This document shows positions 1 through 8,176 of a stretch of DNA of 64,000 nucleotides, one piece after another. The stretch covers positions 806,001 to 870,000 of the forward strand of contig NZ_JAVDXX010000001.1 in the NCBI RefSeq assembly GCF_031458175.1. Direction: 5' to 3'. The notes below the pieces were generated by a model. That model was not told the origin of the DNA, did no database searches, and worked only from the letters and a program-made list of their open reading frames with translations. The position numbers and the translations under genes are program-made. Source of the stretch: Pseudoglutamicibacter albus. Lineage in GTDB: Bacteria > Actinomycetota > Actinomycetes > Actinomycetales > Micrococcaceae. Every line of letters starts with the position of its first letter. The first letter of the stretch is position 1.

Positions 1-618
1 CGGAACCATGAAACAGTGCACACCGTGGTTGACACCCTTGGTGATTAGCTGAGCGAAGACGGTGGCTGCACGGCCGTGCAGAGCTGCGTTACCGAGGTAG
101 TCCTTCCAAGCCGCCCGGAACGGGGTGTGGATCACGAACTCTTCGGCATCTTCGTCATAGGTTGCGGTGGTGCCGATGCTTGCAACGTCTGAGCCGTGGC
201 CAGCCTCGGTCATCGCGAACGCACCGGGGAGCTCAAGGCTGATGATCTGTGGGATCCACTTACGATGGTGTTCCTCGGTCCCAAGGTGCAGCACGGCTGA
301 GCCGAACAGGCCCCACTGAACGCCGGCTTTGATCTGCATCGAAGGGTCAGCGATGACGAGCTCCTCGAAAGCAGAGATGTTGCCGCCGTGGTCGTCACGG
401 CCGCCGAGCTCGGTTGGGAACGCGCGGGAGATCGCGTCTTGTTCAACCAGGATCTTGAGGTTGTTGAAAACGTGCTGGCGCTGGTCAGCTAGGACCTGAC
501 CCTCGATCTTGTGCAGACGTGTGTCTTTGACGCGTTCGCGTGCTTCAGTGCGTGCTTCGGCAAAGCTGCCCAAGAGGTACTGATTCAAGCGGTCTACGTT
601 GATGCTGGTGCTACTCAT
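1..618 (-). CDS. Acyl-CoA oxidase/dehydrogenase, N-terminal 206 residues (runs off the window)
   Basis: Flavin-dependent oxidation of acyl-CoA to trans-2-enoyl-CoA in beta-oxidation. The frame reads on the minus strand from an ATG at 618 to the window edge without a stop. About residues 130-205 carry the conserved flavin/substrate core of the family: FAMTEAGHGSDVASIGTTA, then AWKDYLGNAA and VFAQLITKG. Together these look more like the acyl-CoA oxidase (ACOX) branch than a short-chain dehydrogenase. The start has an AGGAAAGG-type ribosome site and lies 2 bases after the stop of the TetR gene, so the two are co-transcribed. The C-terminal half is outside the window, so oxidase versus dehydrogenase cannot be settled. 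Confidence 0.85.
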   Translation of the reverse strand, partial: MSSTSINVDRLNQYLLGSFAEARTEARERVKDTRLHKIEGQVLADQRQHVFNNLKILVEQDAISRAFPTELGGRDDHGGNISAFEELVIADPSMQIKAGVQWGLFGSAVLHLGTEEHHRKWIPQIISLELPGAFAMTEAGHGSDVASIGTTATYDEDAEEFVIHTPFRAAWKDYLGNAALHGRAATVFAQLITKGVNHGVHCFMVP

Positions 619-620
619 GG

Positions 621-1385
621 TCAGTGTGCCTTTCCTAGTGCTGCGGCGGGTGTTTCGGTTTGGTTGTCCATGTCGATGGGGGAGAGGACCCCGTGGGTGA
701 GCCACGTACTGATTGCCTGAGCTAGTTGTGCAGCTGGGGTGCTGTTTTCGTTTTGGTGGGTCAGCCAGTGGTCAACTGCGGAGAGGATGAATCCGAGCGC
801 GGATTCAGCCCAGAGGGTGTCAAAGAGCTCGCTGCTGTGATGCGGGGTGATTTGGCGTAGCCCGGACGTCATGAGCGATGTGATGTCGTTGCGGGCTTTG
901 GCCGCCACATCGGTGTCGATCGAGCTGCTGGTCGGCATGACGCCGGCAGCGTTTTCGGGGTGCATCACGAACGCATAGAGCGCAGGGGAGCTTTGTGCTT
1001 GGTCAAGGTATTCGCGGATCATCGCGGTGAGTCCGCCTTCGGGTGTGGTGGCTCGGCGGCCAGCGTCGATCACGTGTGCCCTCACACGCGTGATGATTTT
1101 TTGGGAAATCGCGGCACGTAGACCGTCTTTGTCGCCGAAGTATCGGTAGTAGACGGACTTGGATGTTTGCGCGGCTGCTGCGATCTCGTCCATCGATAGC
1201 TGTGGACCGCCGTGGTGGATGGCTCGGCGGGCGGCTATGAGGAGTTCTTCTCGCCGTTGCCTGCGGTGGTCTTCCCAACGTGTTGCGCGTCCGTCGCCTT
1301 CGCGCTCATCAGCTTGGTGTTCATCACCTGTGCGGTGCTCATCATCATGTGTGGCGAGTGAGCCTTCGGCTTGATCGCTGTGCAT
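621..1385 (-). CDS. TetR-family transcriptional regulator
   Basis: Predicted one-component repressor of the fatty-acid genes on both sides. The N-terminal helix-turn-helix is at about residues 63-84 (MDEIAAAAQTSKSVYYRYFG), the typical TetR recognition helix ending in YYRYF. The ligand domain fills the remainder of 254 residues. The first 40 residues are charged and low in complexity; no later ATG lies before the DNA-binding domain, although a GTG or TTG start is possible. It is divergent from the thiolase operon and directly upstream of the acyl-CoA oxidase. This arrangement is typical of an acyl-CoA-responsive regulator, but the ligand is inferred. Confidence 0.85.
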   Translation of the reverse strand: MHSDQAEGSLATHDDEHRTGDEHQADEREGDGRATRWEDHRRQRREELLIAARRAIHHGGPQLSMDEIAAAAQTSKSVYYRYFGDKDGLRAAISQKIITRVRAHVIDAGRRATTPEGGLTAMIREYLDQAQSSPALYAFVMHPENAAGVMPTSSSIDTDVAAKARNDITSLMTSGLRQITPHHSSELFDTLWAESALGFILSAVDHWLTHQNENSTPAAQLAQAISTWLTHGVLSPIDMDNQTETPAAALGKAH

Positions 1386-1433
1386 GGGTCAGCCTCGCTT
1401 GTAACGCATTGAATACTGTGTGATGTGTTTCAC

Positions 1434-1448
1434 GATACCGATAGTATC
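1434..1448. promoter_or_regulatory. Candidate TetR operator (inverted repeat)
   Basis: GATAC-N5-GTATC is a perfect short inverted repeat in the 148-bp gap between the divergent TetR gene and thiolase operon. Position and symmetry suit a TetR dimer. The arms are only 5 bp, so chance occurrence is possible. Confidence 0.4.
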
Positions 1449-1533
1449 AGGTACGCTGAGTATTGGTTGAATCACATGAGGCACTGTTAGCTTCAAGCTC
1501 GAATAGAGACTCCACTAGAGAGGACACAAGTCC

Positions 1534-2904
1534 GTGAACAAGTCCCCAGAAAACATCCTGGCAAACAAGGCAGAAGTAGCAAGTAAAGCTGAGCCTAAGC
1601 CGCAGAATCCAGGTGTATCTGCGCCTCGTGAGGTTGCGATTGTTGGCGGTAACCGCATTCCGTTCGCACGCGCTTATACCGCATACGCCGATGTGTCTGA
1701 GAAAGACATGATGCTCGCCGCCCTCGATGGCCTTGTGGCCCGCTTTGGTTTGCAAGGGGAACGGCTTGGCGCCGTGGCCGCTGGTGCCGTACTGAAGCAC
1801 CCAAAGGACTTCAACTTGACCCGCGAGGTCGTTCTGGGCTCCCAGCTTGACCCGGCAACGCCGGCCCACGATGTGCAGATGGCGTGCGCGACCGGCGTTG
1901 AAGCCGTCGGCTCCGTAGCAGACAAGATCGCTCACGGCCGCATCGACGTCGGCGTGGCAGGCGGGGTGGACAGCATTTCCGACGCTCCGGTCGTTGTCAC
2001 GGACGGGCTACGTAAGATCCTGGTGCGCCTCACGACAGCGAAGACCGTCAAGCAGAAGCTCGCGGCGATCGCATCGATCCGTCCATCCCACCTCAAGCCA
2101 GTTGCACCGGGCACTGCCGAGCCGCGCACCGGCTTGTCGATGGGTGAGCACCAGGCGATCACCAACGAACGCTGGGGAATTACTCGCGAAGCCCAGGACG
2201 AGCTTGCCGCTGCAAGCCACCGCAACCTCGCGAAAGCCTACGATGAGAACTTCTTCGACGACCTCATCACCGGATTCCAGGGGCTCACTCGCGATAACAA
2301 CATGCGCCCGGATTCCACGGTTGAGAAGCTCGCGAAGCTCAAGACCGTCTACGGCAAGAACCTGAAATCGGAACCAACGATGACCGCCGGTAACTCGACC
2401 CCGCTGACCGACGGCGCATCAGCTGTTCTGTTGAGCTCGGTTGAATACGCTGATGAGAAGGGCCTTCCGAAGCTGGCCAAGCTCGTTGACTACGAACTCG
2501 GTGCCGTGGATTTCGTTGGCGGTGAAGAGGGCCTCCTCATGGCACCTGCCTACGCAGTCCCGCGCATGCTCGAGCGTAACGGCCTCACGCTTCAGGACTT
2601 CGATTTCTACGAGATTCATGAGGCCTTCGCCGGTACCGTGCTCTCGACCCTGAAGGCATGGGAAGACGAAGAGTTCTGCACCACCAAGCTCGGCTTGAAG
2701 GCCCCGCTCGGTTCGATCGACCGTTCCAAGCTCAACGTCAACGGATCCTCCCTGGCGGCCGGCCACCCGTTCGCTGCAACCGGCGGGCGCATCATCGCCT
2801 CGGCCGCCAAGATGGTTCACGCCAAGGGCAACAAGGCACGCGCGCTCGTATCCGTGTGCGCGGCAGGCGGCCAGGGCGCTGTAGCTATCGTGGAGGCTTT
2901 CTAA
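1534..2904 (+). CDS. Acetyl-CoA C-acyltransferase (thiolase, FadA2/FadI type)
   Basis: Thiolytic cleavage of 3-ketoacyl-CoA, the last step of beta-oxidation, or the reverse condensation. The 456-residue protein has the nucleophilic Cys at about 118 (QMACATGVEA), His at about 362 (EIHEAFAG), His at about 411 (GHPFAATGGR) and the C-terminal Cys at about 442 (CAAGGQG), so it appears catalytically intact. It starts with GTG about 9 bases after a GAGAGGA ribosome site. The following reductase begins one base after its stop. The order thiolase, FabG4-like, MaoC-like matches the mycobacterial fadA2-fabG4-htdX cluster (Rv0243c-Rv0241c), which supports a joint role in acyl-chain processing. Confidence 0.93.
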   Translation: MNKSPENILANKAEVASKAEPKPQNPGVSAPREVAIVGGNRIPFARAYTAYADVSEKDMMLAALDGLVARFGLQGERLGAVAAGAVLKHPKDFNLTREVVLGSQLDPATPAHDVQMACATGVEAVGSVADKIAHGRIDVGVAGGVDSISDAPVVVTDGLRKILVRLTTAKTVKQKLAAIASIRPSHLKPVAPGTAEPRTGLSMGEHQAITNERWGITREAQDELAAASHRNLAKAYDENFFDDLITGFQGLTRDNNMRPDSTVEKLAKLKTVYGKNLKSEPTMTAGNSTPLTDGASAVLLSSVEYADEKGLPKLAKLVDYELGAVDFVGGEEGLLMAPAYAVPRMLERNGLTLQDFDFYEIHEAFAGTVLSTLKAWEDEEFCTTKLGLKAPLGSIDRSKLNVNGSSLAAGHPFAATGGRIIASAAKMVHAKGNKARALVSVCAAGGQGAVAIVEAF

Positions 2905-2905
2905 T

Positions 2906-4267
2906 ATGGCTGATCAGTACATGAAATTCACCCAAGCAGGGTTCGGTAAATTCCTGAGCAAGAAGCTCGGGCTACCCCGGCCAACCACGCTGCGCCGCTT
3001 TGAGGAAGGTGCGCCGCTCGTGCCTGGGACGGCGGTCGTGCTCGGGGTGGAAACACAACTGGAAACCCGGAGCAAAAGCGTCCAACGGATCGCCGATCTG
3101 CTCGGAACGTGGGGTGTCAACGCCACAACCCACCCTGATTCTGTGCGCGGAGAGATCGGCGCCATCATCCTGTGCACCGAAGAAATCAATACCCCAGAAG
3201 AGCTCAGCAGTATAGCGATGACCGCGTCCCCGCTGGTCAAGAAGCTCGCACGCACCGGCCGTGTTGTGGCCCTCATGCGCCGAGCGGATCAAGCCACATC
3301 CACAGCCCAAGCTAGCGCCCGCGGTGCCGTAACCGGCATGATGCGTTCGCTCGCTCGCGAGCTCCGTTGGGGATCGACCGGCAACGGCATCGTGTTAGAT
3401 AATTCCGTCGATGTGGATGCAACGAGCGTCCAGGCGGCGCTGCGTTTCTTACTCTCGGGTCGCTCGGCTTACGTTGACGGCCAATTCATCGAAGTCAGCA
3501 GTGCCGATGGAACACTGCCAGAGAACCCGGAGAAACCACTAGAAGGTAAAGTCGCAGCCGTCACCGGTGCGGCCCGTGGCATCGGCGCCGCGATCGCTAA
3601 GGTTTTGGCTCGCGACGGCGCACGCGTCATCGCGATCGACATGCCAGGGGCATCCGAATCGCTCACCACAGTGGCCAACGAGATCAAGGGAACCGCGCTC
3701 CAGCTCGACGTCACGGCTGTAGACGCTGGCGAGCGCATTATCGAGCATGCACGCCAGCTACACGGCGGCCTCGACATCGTGATCCATAACGCGGGCATCA
3801 CGCGCGATAAGTTGCTCGCCAACATGGATGAGTCACGTTGGAACAGCGTCATGGCAGTGAACCTGGAATCCCAGTTACGCATGAACAAGCAGTTCCAGGA
3901 CGCGGGGCTCGAAGGCCTGCGTGTAGTGACACTCGCCTCAACCTCCGGTATTGCCGGTAACCGAGGCCAAACCAACTATGCAGCATCGAAAGCTGGCGTG
4001 ATCGCGATGGTTGCGGCTGAAGCCGAGAGGTTCGCGGCCCACGGTGGCTCGATCAACGCGGTCGCTCCGGGCTTCATCGAAACTGACATGACAGCCAAGA
4101 TCCCACTCGGCCCACGTGTGGTGGGCCGGCTCGTGATGCCAAGCCTTCAACAGGGCGGCCTGCCCGTGGATGTTGCCGAAGCGATCAGCTTCCTCGCATC
4201 CGACGGCGCGGGTGGTGTCAACGGCCAAACCTTGCGTGTATGTGGCCAGAGCCTGATCGGAGCGTGA
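2906..4267 (+). CDS. fabG: 3-oxoacyl-(ACP/CoA) reductase, FabG4 type
   Basis: NAD(P)H-dependent reduction of 3-ketoacyl thioesters to 3-hydroxyacyl thioesters. At 453 residues it is the high-molecular-weight form: residues 1-205 are an extra flavodoxin-like domain and about 213-453 the SDR catalytic domain. The SDR part has TGAARGIG (220-227), NAG (295-297) and the triad Ser345-Tyr358-Lys362 (NYAASK). ATG follows the thiolase stop by one base, and the MaoC hydratase starts 2 bases after its end, indicating tight translational coupling. Mycobacterial FabG4 prefers CoA thioesters and NADH; the same is likely here but not shown by sequence alone. Confidence 0.93.
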   Translation: MADQYMKFTQAGFGKFLSKKLGLPRPTTLRRFEEGAPLVPGTAVVLGVETQLETRSKSVQRIADLLGTWGVNATTHPDSVRGEIGAIILCTEEINTPEELSSIAMTASPLVKKLARTGRVVALMRRADQATSTAQASARGAVTGMMRSLARELRWGSTGNGIVLDNSVDVDATSVQAALRFLLSGRSAYVDGQFIEVSSADGTLPENPEKPLEGKVAAVTGAARGIGAAIAKVLARDGARVIAIDMPGASESLTTVANEIKGTALQLDVTAVDAGERIIEHARQLHGGLDIVIHNAGITRDKLLANMDESRWNSVMAVNLESQLRMNKQFQDAGLEGLRVVTLASTSGIAGNRGQTNYAASKAGVIAMVAAEAERFAAHGGSINAVAPGFIETDMTAKIPLGPRVVGRLVMPSLQQGGLPVDVAEAISFLASDGAGGVNGQTLRVCGQSLIGA

Positions 4268-4269
4268 GT

Positions 4270-5205
4270 ATGTCCATCCGTTATCTCGACGCGCTACCAA
4301 GCCTGGGGAAGATCTATGCGCAAGCGGGTACCGAGGCGCTTAAGAAGCGGCCAAAGAAGGTCGCTGCAGGTAGCCTCCCGAGTGATGGGCTCGGCGTGCG
4401 TGGGGTCACGATATCCCGGGAAACCGTCAACGCTGTCAACCGTCACGTTGGGGCGCCCACTAGGGATTCCGTGCCGAGCATCGTGGTGTTCGGTACAGCG
4501 TTTCCGTTGCTGATCGAGCTCATGCGGCAGCCGGAGTTCCCGTTGCCGATGCTCGGGATGATCCACTTGACCAACACGGTTGAGCATCACCGCACCATCG
4601 TGCCAGGGGAGAAGCTCACTTTCGAGGTCCGGCCGCTTTCACTCGATGCGCATCACGCCGGTGTGGCGTGCGAAATCGAAACGCGTGTGCTCGATGACGG
4701 CGGCGACGTGGTCTGGACGGGGACGGGTGTGTTCCTCGCTAAGGGGGTCACCCTCGAGGGCGTGCAGAAGCCCGAACGGCCTGAGCGGGAAGCGCCTGAC
4801 CTTCCACCGATGAACGCTCAATGGAGCTTTGCTCCGGGGGAGGGCCGTAGGTGGGCCGGGATCCTGGGGGATTACAACCCGATCCACCTCTCCAACGTGA
4901 GCGCGAAACTGTTGGGTATGAAAACCGCGATCGTTCACGGCGCGGACCTCGCAGCGCACGCGCTGGCTGCCGTTGAACCGGCTGATGCAACTGCTTGCGG
5001 CGGCTATGAGTGGCACATCGAATTCGGTGCGCCCGCTCCGATCCCATCCCGCATCAGCTTCAACCAGACTGCGGTGAAGAACGCAGATTTTGGTGAGGGA
5101 AACGCGGGAGATGAAGTTGAGGGGCTTGTTGGCTTCACCGGGTTCAGTACCCGGAAGAAGCCGCGGATCCACTTCACAGGGTACGTGCGCCCCTTGGGTG
5201 TGTAG
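4270..5205 (+). CDS. MaoC-like (R)-3-hydroxyacyl-thioester dehydratase (HtdX-like)
   Basis: Reversible hydration of trans-2-enoyl thioesters. Residues near 190-225 of the 311 carry the hydratase-2 signature WAGILGDYNPIHLS and then GMKTAIVHG, containing the Asp/His catalytic pair in a hot-dog fold. The N-terminal half is a degenerate hot-dog domain, as in HtdX. I chose the ATG 2 bases after the fabG stop over an upstream in-frame GTG inside fabG. The 3' end overlaps the convergent mshA gene by 32 bp, so the two transcripts can pair at their ends. Confidence 0.9.
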   Translation: MSIRYLDALPSLGKIYAQAGTEALKKRPKKVAAGSLPSDGLGVRGVTISRETVNAVNRHVGAPTRDSVPSIVVFGTAFPLLIELMRQPEFPLPMLGMIHLTNTVEHHRTIVPGEKLTFEVRPLSLDAHHAGVACEIETRVLDDGGDVVWTGTGVFLAKGVTLEGVQKPERPEREAPDLPPMNAQWSFAPGEGRRWAGILGDYNPIHLSNVSAKLLGMKTAIVHGADLAAHALAAVEPADATACGGYEWHIEFGAPAPIPSRISFNQTAVKNADFGEGNAGDEVEGLVGFTGFSTRKKPRIHFTGYVRPLGV

Positions 5206-6370
5206 CCGCCTGACGGTAGAGACCCAGAAGCGTTGAGGCGGTGGACTCCCACGAGAAGTGCCGGCCGTGATCTGCGGCCGCGAGCGCTACCTCGTGGGGG
5301 ACACCGCCCTTCGCCCAAGGCGCCAACGTGCGTGCCCACTCATGTGGATCACGTGAGTGAATCAGCAAGCCGTCAACGCCGTCGTCAATCAAATCAAGTA
5401 AGCCACCCGCGGCATGCCCTACAACAGGGGTACCGGAAGCCAGTGCCTCGGCAGCTACAAGACCGAACGTCTCGTGGCGAGACGGCACCACAACAACATC
5501 AGCGGCCCTGTACATTAACGCGAGAAGATCCTGGGGCATCGGGGGTTTGAACGCAACCCGATCCTCGACGCCTCTCGCGCGTGCCCGTGCCGCTAGGTCC
5601 ATCGAACCAGGCCCAGACTGATCCCCGATCATGACCAGGCTCGCTTCACACCCCGCATCTTTCAGCGCAGCCAGGGTATCTAGCGCGACATCCGGGCCCT
5701 TATAGTCCTGGAACCTGCCAGCGAACAACATCTTGAGCCCGCTCCGGTGTGCTCCGGGCTCTACTGGCCAGGAAGCCGTAGGTCCTTCTGGGTGGAACAC
5801 GCTGCGGTCGATCCCGGGACGGACGATCGTGATCTTCTCAAGCTGGACCCGTAGGTCGTCACTGAGCTCCGCCCGGTCTGTCACGGTATTAGCTGTGAGC
5901 CCGTACGCTTCGGCGGCGATGCGCTGTTCCGTCTGCTCACGAAAGGTTTCCACAGTATTCCGGATGTGGCCGTGATGCCGCTTCCGCGCGGCGGTGGTGT
6001 GAAAGGTTACGATAACCGGCTTGCCGTGAGCGGCTTTGAGGGCGGCGTCGGCTGAGAGCCAATAGTGGGCGTGAACCACATCTGCGGCAATAAAAGCTGG
6101 ATGCTGAGATAACTGTTGCGCGAACTCATCCGTGTATTGGGGTAGGTCTTCCTTCGAAGCGTCGGCTGGCCCAGCCGGTAGGGTGTGGACACGGTAGCCA
6201 GGGGTCACTTCGATGCTTCCCGGCTTACCTCGTGTGAAAACATCGACGCTCACGCCGGCGGCCGCGAGGGCACGCGACGTCTGATCGACGAAAACATTGA
6301 GACCACCGGCGTCCCCTCCACCCGCTGTTGCACGCGGCGAGGTGTGCATACTGATCACAGCAACGTGCAT
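5174..6370 (-). CDS. mshA: D-inositol-3-phosphate glycosyltransferase MshA (GT4)
   Basis: First committed step of mycothiol synthesis: transfer of GlcNAc from UDP-GlcNAc to 1-D-myo-inositol 3-phosphate in the cytoplasm. The 398-residue protein has the N-terminal GT-B loop GGGDAGGLNVFV (about 17-28), an Arg/Lys donor region FAGRFQDYKGPD, and the donor-binding E-x7-E segment in SRHETFGLVAAEALASGTPV. The GGGDAGGLN motif is typical of MshA and related actinobacterial GT4 enzymes. mshC in the same window supports the pathway. A sucrose-phosphate-like or other GT4 role is less likely. No SD is obvious before the ATG. Confidence 0.75.
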   Translation of the reverse strand: MHVAVISMHTSPRATAGGGDAGGLNVFVDQTSRALAAAGVSVDVFTRGKPGSIEVTPGYRVHTLPAGPADASKEDLPQYTDEFAQQLSQHPAFIAADVVHAHYWLSADAALKAAHGKPVIVTFHTTAARKRHHGHIRNTVETFREQTEQRIAAEAYGLTANTVTDRAELSDDLRVQLEKITIVRPGIDRSVFHPEGPTASWPVEPGAHRSGLKMLFAGRFQDYKGPDVALDTLAALKDAGCEASLVMIGDQSGPGSMDLAARARARGVEDRVAFKPPMPQDLLALMYRAADVVVVPSRHETFGLVAAEALASGTPVVGHAAGGLLDLIDDGVDGLLIHSRDPHEWARTLAPWAKGGVPHEVALAAADHGRHFSWESTASTLLGLYRQAATHPRGARTL

Positions 6371-6540
6371 TTAGTCACACTCCAGGCGGAATACGGGAAC
6401 AAACCAAACAGGGACACGAGCGGAATCTAGCTCGCTTAAAGCCAGCAAATAAGCCCATGGAACGGCTTTCATTCTAGAGCCAGCAGTTCATGTGGGGTAG
6501 CTGGCAGGTCATCCACGTGACACATAGAGGTCCCCTCGTT

Positions 6541-6569
6541 TTGGCATTCTCGAAATCACTGTGTAGAGT
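6541..6569 (+). promoter_or_regulatory. Promoter for tRNA-Leu
   Basis: TTGGCA and TAGAGT are separated by 17 bp, close to the housekeeping sigma consensus. The predicted start near 6576 gives a roughly 45-base leader before the tRNA. The 250-bp gap between mshA and the tRNA holds nothing else I can recognise. Confidence 0.55.
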
Positions 6570-6621
6570 CTTTCCTGTTGTCTTCGGTCAGTACAACACA
6601 AGGGACTGGCCAAAGCCGCTC

Positions 6622-6707
6622 GCGCGGGTGGCGGAATAGGTAGACGCGCTAGCTTGAGGTGCTAGTCCTCGCATAAGAGGGTGGGGGTTCAAGTCCCCCT
6701 CCGCGCA
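6622..6707 (+). tRNA. tRNA-Leu (anticodon GAG)
   Basis: The sequence folds as a class II tRNA. The acceptor GCGCGGG pairs with TCCGCGC plus discriminator A. The anticodon stem CTAGC/GCTAG encloses loop TTGAGGT with GAG at 6656-6658. A long variable arm (about TCCTCGCATAAGAGGG) and T-arm GGGGG-TTCAAGT-CCCCC follow. CCA is not encoded. It reads CUC/CUU. The 3' end is duplicated 3,099 bp downstream. Confidence 0.95.
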
Positions 6708-6760
6708 CGTTTGTTATGTGTCGGGACATCGTTCACACGATGTCCCGACATTTTTTATGC
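6696..6760 (+). repeat. Direct repeat, copy 1: tRNA-Leu 3' end plus terminator
   Basis: This 65-bp block is identical to 9795-9859 except one base (C at 6734, A at 9833). It covers the last 12 bases of the tRNA and the entire terminator. Weaker similarity continues for about 25 bp beyond both copies (gTGTCGcGTCAT against gTGTCGgGTCAT). Confidence 0.9.
6719..6756 (+). terminator. Rho-independent terminator of tRNA-Leu
   Basis: A 13-bp perfect hairpin (TGTCGGGACATCG with its complement, 6-nt loop) is followed by six T. It sits 11 bases after the tRNA. The whole hairpin is repeated at about 9818-9855 with one loop change. Confidence 0.9.
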
Positions 6761-6782
6761 CTAGGAGCTTTGAAGTGTCGCG

Positions 6783-6790
6783 TCATCGTT
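6783..6790 (+). repeat. 8-bp target-site duplication, left (TCATCGTT)
   Basis: TCATCGTT lies immediately left of the IS inverted repeat, and the same eight bases stand immediately right of the second IS copy at 9432-9439. Eight bp is the usual duplication length for IS256-family elements. Confidence 0.85.
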
Positions 6791-8176
6791 GGGTTAAGGG
6801 TCAAAATGTGTGTCTGGTTTGGGTGTGTTGCGGGGGTTAGATGTGGCCTTTTTGGATGCCGATTGAGTGTGTGTAGGTGGTGTCGATAGCGTTGTCGTAG
6901 AGGGCTGGTCGTCCTGTTTGGTGGTCGGCTTGGTTCTTGTTGTGGGTCAGGGCTGGTACTTTGGCGAGTTGGTTTTGGCCCCAGTTGGACTGCCTGGCGA
7001 TTTCTGTTGGATCGTCAGGCAGTTCTGTTTTCTGGTAGAGCCACCATTCCAGCATTTTTCGTTGGTGTTCTCCGGTTCTGCCGCGGTGGGTGCGGGTGAG
7101 CAGTTTCAGTTCGGCGTTGATCGCGCCTTCAAGGCTGTTGGTGGTGGATTTGATGCGGTGCCGGTGCTGTAGTTCGGTCGGTGGGTTGAGGTAGGTGAAC
7201 AGGAGGTTGTTACGCCATAGGTGTAGCAGGCTGTTGTAGGCCTTACGGGTGTTCGGGTGTGTCCAGGCCCAGTGGCGTTGTTGGGTGATTGGGTCTGTGG
7301 TGAAGGTTTTCTGGTTGAGCCATCTCCGGTAGAAGGTGCCGTATTCATGGAGTTGCCTCGCCCAGGTGGCTGCTTCATCCAGGGTGGTGATCCGGGTCAG
7401 GTTCCGTGCTAGTTGATAGATCGCTTTGCCCGCATCGGTACGCGGGTGTGAGGTGGTGTAGCGTCGTACAACTCGTTGTGCATGCACCAGGCAGCGTTGG
7501 ATCACGGTGGCAGGCCAGCATTTCTTGATAGCGCTGGCGGCTCCTTGTCCTCCATCGATGACAGCGATCACTGGTGCGGGGATACGTTGAAGTAGTCGTT
7601 GGTAGTCCAGGCTGGTTTCACGCTTGCACCAGTGCCAGGCCAGGACATGATCGAAGGTGGCTGCCACGATAAGACACCCGGCACCGGTGTAGGTTCCATC
7701 GATAAAGATCTGGTCATAGATCGTCCCGGCGTGTTTGATCATCGGGTCGGGTACTTCAACCAGCCAGCACCAGCTAAACCGTCGCTTCAACGTCGAAGGG
7801 CTCACCCCGGCCTGTTGTGCGGTGTCTTTCAAGCTACGGGTCGAGGTGCAGTGAGCGATGAACTGCTTGAACACTGCTGCTTTGGTGATGTCAGTCCGGG
7901 TTTTGGTGCTTGAGGCTCCACAGAGTTTGCACCGCCACCTTGTCCTACCTTGTGTGGTGGTGCCATTGCGTTTCATATCGCCACCGCAGTGGCATCGTGG
8001 TCTGTTCTTCGGCATCCAGCCACCACACCACTAGCCGGTAGCACATCAAGGGCACCACACCGAGGAATGAACGCTCACACCACCGATATATGCCCAGCAG
8101 CCATATATATCCGCTGAAACCCGCGCCAACACAGCCGAAAACACCAACCCCAGACACACATTCTGACCCTTAACCC
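6791..8176 (-). mobile_element. Complete IS256-family (IS1249-type) insertion sequence
   Basis: The 1,386-bp element has 27-bp terminal inverted repeats at 6791-6817 and 8150-8176 that differ at one position (both begin GGGTTAAGGGTCA when read inward). It carries one transposase gene on the minus strand. The left end abuts the 8-bp duplication TCATCGTT. The right end is not followed by that duplication but runs straight into a second, left-truncated copy of the same element. Confidence 0.9.
6837..8015 (-). CDS. IS256-family (IS1249-type) transposase, full length
   Basis: DDE recombinase of 392 residues that moves the element. An N-terminal zinc ribbon (CHCGGDMKRNG and WRCKLCGAS, about residues 8-35) and a helix-turn-helix (about 60-75) precede the catalytic core. 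The core shows IFIDGTYTG (first Asp), VIDGGQG (second Asp) and NSLEGAINAEL (Glu). Nothing is missing, so the protein looks functional. The gene fills most of the element and ends 46 bp inside the left end. Only a weak GGTGG-rich ribosome site precedes the ATG. Confidence 0.92.
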   Translation of the reverse strand: MPKNRPRCHCGGDMKRNGTTTQGRTRWRCKLCGASSTKTRTDITKAAVFKQFIAHCTSTRSLKDTAQQAGVSPSTLKRRFSWCWLVEVPDPMIKHAGTIYDQIFIDGTYTGAGCLIVAATFDHVLAWHWCKRETSLDYQRLLQRIPAPVIAVIDGGQGAASAIKKCWPATVIQRCLVHAQRVVRRYTTSHPRTDAGKAIYQLARNLTRITTLDEAATWARQLHEYGTFYRRWLNQKTFTTDPITQQRHWAWTHPNTRKAYNSLLHLWRNNLLFTYLNPPTELQHRHRIKSTTNSLEGAINAELKLLTRTHRGRTGEHQRKMLEWWLYQKTELPDDPTEIARQSNWGQNQLAKVPALTHNKNQADHQTGRPALYDNAIDTTYTHSIGIQKGHI

